This document shows positions 58,226-64,000 of a stretch of DNA of 64,000 bases, piece after piece; within the stretch, counting starts at the first letter, position 1; each line of letters starts with the position of its first letter. The notes beneath the pieces were generated by a model that was given only the letters and a program-made list of their open reading frames with translations, was not told the DNA's origin and searched no databases. A program made the translations under genes and the position numbers. Source of the DNA: Zygnema cylindricum (lineage: Eukaryota > Streptophyta > Zygnematophyceae > Zygnematales > Zygnemataceae); the NCBI GenBank assembly GCA_037447655.1, contig JBBHKE010000131.1:121892-185891 (forward strand), written 5' to 3'.

Positions 58226-59286
58226 TGAAACTCTGAGACCTCCATAAGTCCTCAGAGTGGATAGGTTTCTAAGAAGCCTCTAGGATAACCCAGACCCCTT
58301 TGTGTTTCAGCAAAAACAGCTACCACCATGGCACACAATAAATCTAACCACCTTCACCTCTATAAAGGAAAGACTCCCTTGAGTTGATAGCAAAAAGAAT
58401 CTATGAATGTGCTCCCCTGAGCAGTAAGTTATTGAGGGTCAAAGTTGACCTTTTGTACAAAAGCTCTCTTGGAGAGAGGGGTCCTATCTTCTAATTTTTC
58501 CTAAGTCCTATCTCTCTAACAGACTCCATCAACTGATATATGGAGCTAATCAGATTATAGTTCTGTACAGAAAAGTACAGCTGCGGTGTACTTTTTGTAC
58601 GGACACTGTACGACATGGCCTAAATGTCGACACGTGGTATGTCCGGATTCGCTCCCTTAATCCTCGGAGTTGCCGCGATCCAATGTTATTCCGGCACGTG
58701 TCATCCGATGTGGGGATGACCAAAAATTGTCGAAATCCTCTTCTGCAATCTCGGCGTTAATTCCGGTCATCCGATTAAATTCACATTTTATCGTAGCCGT
58801 AATAAATACATGCGCGATATTCGTTTCAAAAAATAAATAAATGCGCAGTATTGGTTTCTTATCCGTACCGTAATCCGTACTTTTACATTACTAGATTTAT
58901 GCCTCGTGTAAATAGTTTCAGTTAAATGAACTATCCTACGTATAAATGTTTAATTATATATCAAACCATATACTACGTAACACTAGTTCAAGACTTAACG
59001 GCTAAGGGCTACCAGCTACCGGCTGCCTGCCGTCCGGTAGGTACCAGGATCAAATGTTGTAACCGACACATACCTTTAAGTAAATAAACCCCTAACTAAT
59101 AAACAATTTCCCGTAAACCTCTGGATTAGCCTAGGTAGGCAATGGCTCTAGCTCCCTCTCCAATTTCTCAAAGACTGCGACAAGTTTGAGAGTTGGAGAG
59201 AGAAGTTAGAGGTAGACTCCCTCGGATTCTTTCTATATTTCTATTTATACCTAGCAAATACTTTAAATGGACCATTAATTTCTACA
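58226..59286 (-). repeat. Family II LTR, complete (5' LTR of the block)
   Basis: 1061 bp, partner of 53040-54100 but diverged by roughly 10% or more by eye. It is followed by CTATGGAAGCC of the interrupted family I RNase H. I find no clean TSD with either LTR on the left. Confidence 0.9.
58562..58603 (-). promoter_or_regulatory. GTAC hairpin in family II LTR
   Basis: Arms 58562-58579 and 58587-58603, loop GCTGCGG, including the perfect pair AAAAGTACA and TGTACTTTT. Third clear copy of the conserved LTR hairpin. Confidence 0.58.
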
Positions 59287-59639
59287 CTATGGAAGCCGAA
59301 TACATGGCTGCGAGTGCTGCCTTGAAAGAGCTGCTATGGATTAAGGCATTTCTTCAAGAATTGGGTTTTACAGAACACGAACACAAATAATATGGTGCGA
59401 CAATCAAGCAACCATTCTTGTTGCTACAAACCCAAGTCACCATTTCAAGAGTAAACATATGGACATTCGGCTACATTTGGTACGAGAGAAAGTATTTGCA
59501 AAAGTGGTCAAACTTTGTTATTTGCCTGATGAGAAAATGGTTGCGGACATGTTGACAAAAGCTCTTCCCGCTCCTATGTTGGAGTCATGCAAAAAAACAT
59601 GTGGTCTAAGTGAGTAAGTCTTCTAAAGCTTAAAGGGAG
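59287..59639 (+). pseudogene. Family I RNase H, end of the second tandem copy
   Basis: Resumes the copy broken at 52124. It encodes MEAEYMAASAALKELLWIKA, then after a one-base shift CDNQATILVATNPSHHFKSK, HMDIRLHLVREKVFAKVVKL and EKMVADMLTKALPAP, then the usual end and a polypurine tract (AAGCTTAAAGGGAG). An open frame starting at 59193 fuses LTR sequence to it and has no meaning of its own. Confidence 0.9.
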
Positions 59640-60330
59640 TATTAAAAAGTAAGCTTTAGTAAGTCCTTAGAAATTTGAGTCTAGGACTTAGAATAACTTT
59701 AGAATACCAACTGTTCAATATTGACCAAGTTTAGTGTAGATTTTTTGTAGTATCTACACATATAGTTATCTTTGAGTAAATAAATGTGTAGGGCCTCCAA
59801 TGAATGTGGACGTGATAAGAATCACCCGGATTTTTAGGGTATAGATATTGTTAGTGGACAATTCTGGTCCCTAACACTTAGATTTTTGTCAGTAGTCTGT
59901 ATAGTGAACCTTGTACATACATTTTTGATGTTTTCTAGATCTTTTGAGTATTTAGTTTAAATAAGATTGATCAATTTGACACAAAATGTACATTCTACAC
60001 AAGAGTTAAGGAAATGAGAGCACTGAGTGCAGTTTAAGATGTTTTGTGCTCTATTGTCTTTGATTTGTTTATAGTACGTGTTTTTTTTCGTTGAAAGACC
60101 TCTTTCATTTGTAGTTACATATCTTACAGTATTGATCTAGTCTGATAGGTATTCCCCTTTGGGTTTGTTTTGGCTACCATGTCTGATAATGGCTCAGCTT
60201 GTGCTGGAGGTTGCTCCTATTAGCCCTAGTACCCCACCTGCTCCTCTAGGGACGATTATCCCAGCAGTTGCAAGTGTTATTCCTAGTGGAATGGATCATA
60301 GCCGAGTATAAATGCCCATGACCATCAACA
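59640..60330 (+). repeat. Family I LTR (third in the chain)
   Basis: 691 bp, TATTAAAAAG to CATCAACA, with one TTTTCTAGATC-type repeat and a leader insertion (GGGACGATTATCCC), so it is the same subtype as 46883. The leader frame is disrupted. It abuts another, truncated LTR with no internal sequence between. Confidence 0.9.
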
Positions 60331-60588
60331 AAATGAGAGCACTGAGTGTAATTTAAGGTGTTTTTTGCTCTATTGTCTTGTATTGCTTGCAGTACATGTT
60401 TGTATAGTTGAAAGACATCTTTCTTTTGGAGTTACACATCTTACACTATAGTTCTAGTCTACTATGCATTTCTCTTTGGGTGTGCTTCTGCTAAGATTTC
60501 GGATAATGGCTCTGTTCAGGGTGGGGCATGTGTGACTCCTAGTGGGAGTTGATCATAGCAAAGTGAGAATGCCCATGACCCTTCAACA
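60331..60588 (+). repeat. Truncated family I LTR (3' part only)
   Basis: Begins within the LTR at AAATGAGAGCACTGAG and runs to CTTCAACA. The first two thirds are missing. Confidence 0.88.
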
Positions 60589-61019
60589 AATTAGGGTCCC
60601 ACCGCCCAAATTGCCTATTTATGATGGAACTAACTACTTATACTGGGAAGTTATGTTAAGCTCATATTTCGAAGAGAGGGACTTTTCACCCATTGTGGAA
60701 AGAACTGCCGATGAGACTGCGCCGGATTGGAGAATGAGGAAACTCCATTGCATCAACGTCTTGAAGCAGTCAACGACAAAAGACTTGGTAATGTTATATC
60801 TTGAGATGAAGAAAGCCTCTGAAGTTTGGTTTAGTGTACGTGCAATGTATAATCAACTAGATGTTACAATCTAGACTAACATAACCACTCAGATTTTTGA
60901 ATTTAAGTATTCTGAAGGTAGTATGTCAGATCATTATCATGTAATGAAAAGGTTGTTTTTCAAAGTACTAGTGCAGGTGGGGGATTTTTCACCTCCTCAG
61001 CAAGTAATGTTGTTGATGA
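60589..61019 (+). pseudogene. Family I Gag fragment
   Basis: A decayed primer-binding site (AATTAGGGTCCCACC) is followed by KLPIYDGTNYLYWEVMLSSY and on to LEMKKASEVWFSVRAMYNQL. A stop falls after TI. Sequence continues, shifted, to the region encoding QQVMLLM, where an LTR is inserted. Confidence 0.88.
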
Positions 61020-61249
61020 TATTGAAAAATAAGTTGTAGTAAGTCTTAGAAATTTGGGTTTAGGACTTAGAATATTTTTGGAATATTAACTGTTCAATAT
61101 TGACCAAATTTAGGGTGGATTTTTTGTGGTATCTAAACGAATAGTTATCTTTAAGTAAATTAGTGTGTAGGGTCGCTAATGAATGTAGACTTCATAAGAA
61201 TCACCCAGATTTTTATGATATAGATATTGTTAGTGGATAATTCTGGTCT
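61020..61249 (+). repeat. Family I LTR, first 230 bp
   Basis: TATTGAAAAATAAG to TTCTGGTC. It is cut where another family I LTR begins, so it was probably split by that insertion. Its remainder would lie to the right of the window. Confidence 0.85.
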
Positions 61250-61938
61250 TATTGAAAAGTAAGCTTTAGTAAGTCTTAGAAATTTGAGTCTAGGACTTAG
61301 AATAATTTTGGAATACCAACTGTTCAATATTGACTAAATTTAGGGTAGATTTTTTTGAAGTATCTACACGAATAGTTATCTTTAAATAAATTAGTGTGTA
61401 GGGCCGCCAACGAATGTGGACGTGATAAGAATCACCCGGATTTTTAGGGTATAAATATTGTTTGTGGACAATTCTTGTCCAAACACTTAGATTTTTCTCA
61501 ATAGGCTGTTTGGTGAACCCTATACATACGTTTTAGATGTTTTCTAGATCTTTTGAGTATTTAGTTCAATTAGGATTAATCAGTTCAACATAGAATGTAC
61601 ATTCTACACATAGTTTAAGGAAATGAGAGCACTAAGTGCAGTTTAAGGTGTTTTGTGCTCTATTGTCTTTGATTTGCTTGTAGTACATGTTTATTTGGTT
61701 AAAAGACCTCTTTCATTTTTAGTTACATATCTTACAGTATTGATCTAGTTTTATAGGTATTCCTCTTTGGATTTGCTCCCGCTAACATGTTTGATAATGG
61801 CTTAGCTCTTGCTACAAGTGCTCTTATTAGCCTTAGTGCTCCACCTGCTCCTCCAGGGACGAATATCCGAGCTGGTGCGAGTGCGACTCCTAATAAGAGT
61901 AGATCGCAGGCGAGTCTAAATGCCCATGACCTTCAACA
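61250..61938 (+). repeat. 5' LTR of a family I element running off the window
   Basis: 689 bp, TATTGAAAAG to CTTCAACA. It has one TTTTCTAGATC-type unit and the CCAGGGACGAATATCC insertion. The leader, from ATG 61787, is open through the LTR end and the primer-binding site into KLPIFDG. Confidence 0.92.
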
Positions 61939-61984
61939 GGTTATGGGCCCACCACCCAAATTGCCTATCTTTGATGGATCAGAC
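61787..61984 (+). pseudogene. Family I Gag N-terminus with LTR-encoded leader, cut by a solo LTR
   Basis: The frame runs from ATG 61787 inside the LTR, through a leader containing PPAPPGTN and ending HDLQQ, across the primer-binding site (61939-61953, GGTTATGGGCCCACC) to VMGPPPKLPIFDG. The solo LTR at 61985 stops it. The rest of Gag continues at 62827. It supports the same start and phase as at 14831. Confidence 0.85.
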
Positions 61985-62826
61985 TGTTGTGTTTAGAAAG
62001 CTTTAGTCCTCTCTATGCCTCAGCTGTGAGGGAGAGAGAGCTGTTCAGGACTTAAGTTTTTTTTTTGTTGAGTTTGGTTCAGTACTTACCAGAATTAGTG
62101 TGATAGTGAAGTTGGGAGTTCACGGTTCATTCACACTTGGGACACGCGTCGTCACTTGAGAGAAATGCGTAAGTATGTCCTCCGTGGATGTATGGAAATT
62201 CGGCAGGACCACGGGAATTTGTGAAGTCATATCTACGGTGCCAAATCCTCTAATCGGGACGGTTAACAGCTGCCACCAACAAATATTGACGAGGCGTGAC
62301 TAAATCTCTATCAATTTACGGTTGTCTGAACTTCGGTGTAAATATTTGGTTAGAACAGAATTTTGTCTGTAGTGAATTAGTTGTTTAATGTTGAGAATGT
62401 GGATTATGACATACCTTCAGTACACAGGTATACTCAGAGTATTTATTGTGTTAGAATGTTAGGTGTACAGCTGGAATGCCTCCGTACAGCTTAGTGTAGT
62501 TTTGGTGTATAGAAGTAGGACTTAGTGAATTTGATTCATTAGGAACAAATGATGTGAAAAATGTACACTCAGTTTTATGTAATATGTTTTTTTGCATATC
62601 TCACAAATCTGTTAGCGGAATTCATTGAAATTTTGTGTATGTGTTCTTTTTGTCTCCACTTTGCTAAGTTTTCAAGACCATTGGAGCGCATTTCTGAAAG
62701 TCATAGTCTGTCAAAGTTTCTGTTCAACCATCGATATTTGTGGAAGCTTCCTCTTTTGATTTGTTATACGATGACTACTGCTGCGTCTTCTTCATCATCA
62801 ATGCCAGCATTTGTATCAGAACAACA
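61985..62826 (+). mobile_element. Solo LTR, family IV, inserted in family I Gag
   Basis: 842 bp, TGTTGTGTTTAG to GAACAACA, flanked by CAGAC (61980-61984) and CGGAC (62827-62831), a 5-bp TSD with one change. Gag sequence continues on both sides. Near its end an ATG (62771) opens a leader, MTTAASSSSSMPAFVSEQ, that reaches the LTR end in the same phase as in families I and III. The first 35 bp match the fragment at 22349. Confidence 0.88.
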
Positions 62827-63480
62827 CGGACTACTTGTACTGAGAAGATATGCTGAGTTCCTATTTCGAAGAGAGGGACTTGTCATCCATTATGGATGGG
62901 ACTGTTAATGAGATTGCACCGGATTGGAGAAAGAAGAATCTCCCCTGCCTCAATGTCTTGAAGCAGTCTATGACAGAGGAGTTGGTAATGTCTTACCTTG
63001 ATATGAAAAAGGCTTCTCAAATCTGGTATAGTGTACATGATATGTATGTTCAGCTTGATGTCACTTTTCAGACTAATATAACAACATAAATCTTTGAATT
63101 TAAGTATTCTAGAGGTAGTATGTTAGACCATTGTCATGCTATGAAAAGGTTGTTCCTTCAGAGTACTAGTGCAGGTTGGGATTTTTTACCACCTCAGCAG
63201 GCAATGTTATTAATCAGAACTCTGCCCAATGATTATAAAGGAGCCAGAGATAGGCTTAGGGGTCTTCCACAACGTTAATGGAATATTGCGTTAGCAATTA
63301 AGTTTTTTTTAAGCAAAGAAGCAAACCAAATTTCACAAAGAGGTAGTAATAAGTCCCTGCACGCACTAGCTAATCAAATCTCAGACTCTAACAATAGCAT
63401 TGACAATGGTAGAGGTAGTGGCCCTAGAAGGTCACTATTAACCTGTTATTATACTAATGAAATAATGCATGTGTTCAAAA
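62827..63480 (+). pseudogene. Family I Gag, continued
   Basis: MLSSYFEERDLSSIMDGTVN, CLNVLKQSMTEELVMSYLDM and the later LPNDYKGARDRLRGLPQR-like region are readable. TAA stops fall near 63087 and 63278. The zinc knuckle region reads CYYTNEIMHVFKM, with the second Cys and the spacing before His changed. Not functional. Confidence 0.88.
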
Positions 63481-63481
63481 T

Positions 63482-63949
63482 GTGACATGCCTACAAGAGA
63501 GCGAATGCCACAGGAAATTTTCACTCTGGTTTGGACGAAAGCCCGGTTTCTTCCGAATCAAAGGACGACGAAATGCTCTTTTCAACGAACTTAAAGAGGA
63601 GGATGTGAGTAGCTTTCCCGACAACGATGAAAAGAAATACTTTGCGATGGCACAAGCAACGGAAGGAGTGGAGGAAGACGAAAAGATAATGGACTCCGGC
63701 ACAACTGCCTACATGTGCCACAATCGCCATCTATTTGAGATTATTCAATATATTTCACCTATCAAAATTTATTTTAGTGATGATACCTTTGTTGAGTCAA
63801 AAGCAAAGGGGAGGGTGTCACTTATGTTGAATGTAGAGGAAAAACCTGTGAAAAGGGTTTTGGAAGATGTGTTGCATGTCCTAGCTTTAAAAAGTTTTTT
63901 TTTCTCTACGTCAGTGGTAGAAAAGAAAGGTTTTAAAAAGTATATCTGA
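63482..63949 (+). pseudogene. Family I protease, partial
   Basis: The frame includes the basic linker after the knuckle, NELKEEDVSSFPDNDEKKYF, then the active site in KIMDSGTTAYMCHNRHLFE (DSG kept), IYFSDDTFVESKAKGRVSLM and VKRVLEDVLHVLALK. It ends at a stop after a run of T near 63900. Related sequence continues to the window end. Confidence 0.88.
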
Positions 63950-64000
63950 AAATGGAAAAAAAAAGTGAGTAAGAATGGGAAAATAGCTGCAGAGGGTTTT
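63950..64000 (+). pseudogene. Family I protease-integrase linker, cut by window end
   Basis: Matches the family I stretch encoding SKNGKIVAEGF (here ATAGCTGCAGAGGG), in a shifted frame after an A-run. It shows that the element continues beyond the window. Confidence 0.75.

Noticed and set aside
59193-59390. 65-residue open frame including MEAEYMAASAALKELLWIKA
   Set aside because: A chance fusion of family II LTR sequence to resumed family I RNase H. The Pol part is annotated separately.
62561-62908. 115-residue open frame with a hydrophobic stretch
   Set aside because: It joins solo-LTR sequence to out-of-frame family I Gag across an insertion junction. Only the part from 62771 to 62826 is of interest, as a possible Gag leader.

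Overview
The window is nuclear eukaryotic heterochromatin. I see no host gene, no bacterial gene layout and no tRNA or rRNA gene. It holds an AT-rich 40-bp satellite (about 19 kb in four blocks) and Ty1/copia LTR retrotransposons, most of them broken and nested in one another. A 613-bp run of N marks an assembly gap. The mixture suggests a centromeric or pericentromeric region. The host lineage cannot be fixed from this sequence. Copia elements primed by an initiator-tRNA anticodon arm are known in several lineages, so they do not settle it.

Layout. Satellite fills 1-7818. A minus-strand copia element (here family III) lies at 7819-13864 and has paired LTRs and a target-site duplication (TSD). 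A short satellite piece follows at 13865-14251. Then comes the best-preserved element, family I on the plus strand at 14252-19802, with LTRs about 99% identical and TSD TAATT. Satellite continues at 19803-30276, broken by a 162-bp LTR fragment at 22349-22510. A family II solo LTR (30277-31512, TSD GTTAG) is followed by a satellite island to 31857. From 31858 to 37828 there is family II debris on both strands, the gap, and a probable LTR of another family. From 37829 to 41856 there are minus-strand family I remnants. From 41857 to 64000 there is a chain of plus-strand family I copies. That chain is interrupted by a family III solo LTR (48654-49450), a family II block (52125-59286) and a family IV solo LTR (61985-62826).

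How the elements are built. Each internal region encodes, in order, Gag with a CCHC zinc knuckle, protease, integrase, reverse transcriptase and RNase H, which is the Ty1/copia order. Only the 14252-19802 element is nearly intact, and it carries three single-base deletions. The most interesting point is the 5' architecture. In families I, III and IV the LTR carries an in-frame Gag start and a Ser/Ala/Pro/Thr-rich leader. The LTR ends in CAACA, and in families I and III the Gag frame continues through the primer-binding site. That site (GGTTATGGGCCCACC in family I) matches the complement of the initiator-tRNA-Met anticodon arm, as in Drosophila copia, so it contains an ATG that lies in the Gag frame.

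Other points of note: a conserved GTAC-rich hairpin in family II LTRs, a satellite variant change that creates a perfect 12-bp palindrome, LTR subtypes showing that a tandem element chain is recombinant, and rare-variant blocks repeated at kilobase spacing in the satellite. All comparisons were made by eye. Boundaries without a TSD are accurate to about 10 bp, and identities are estimates.
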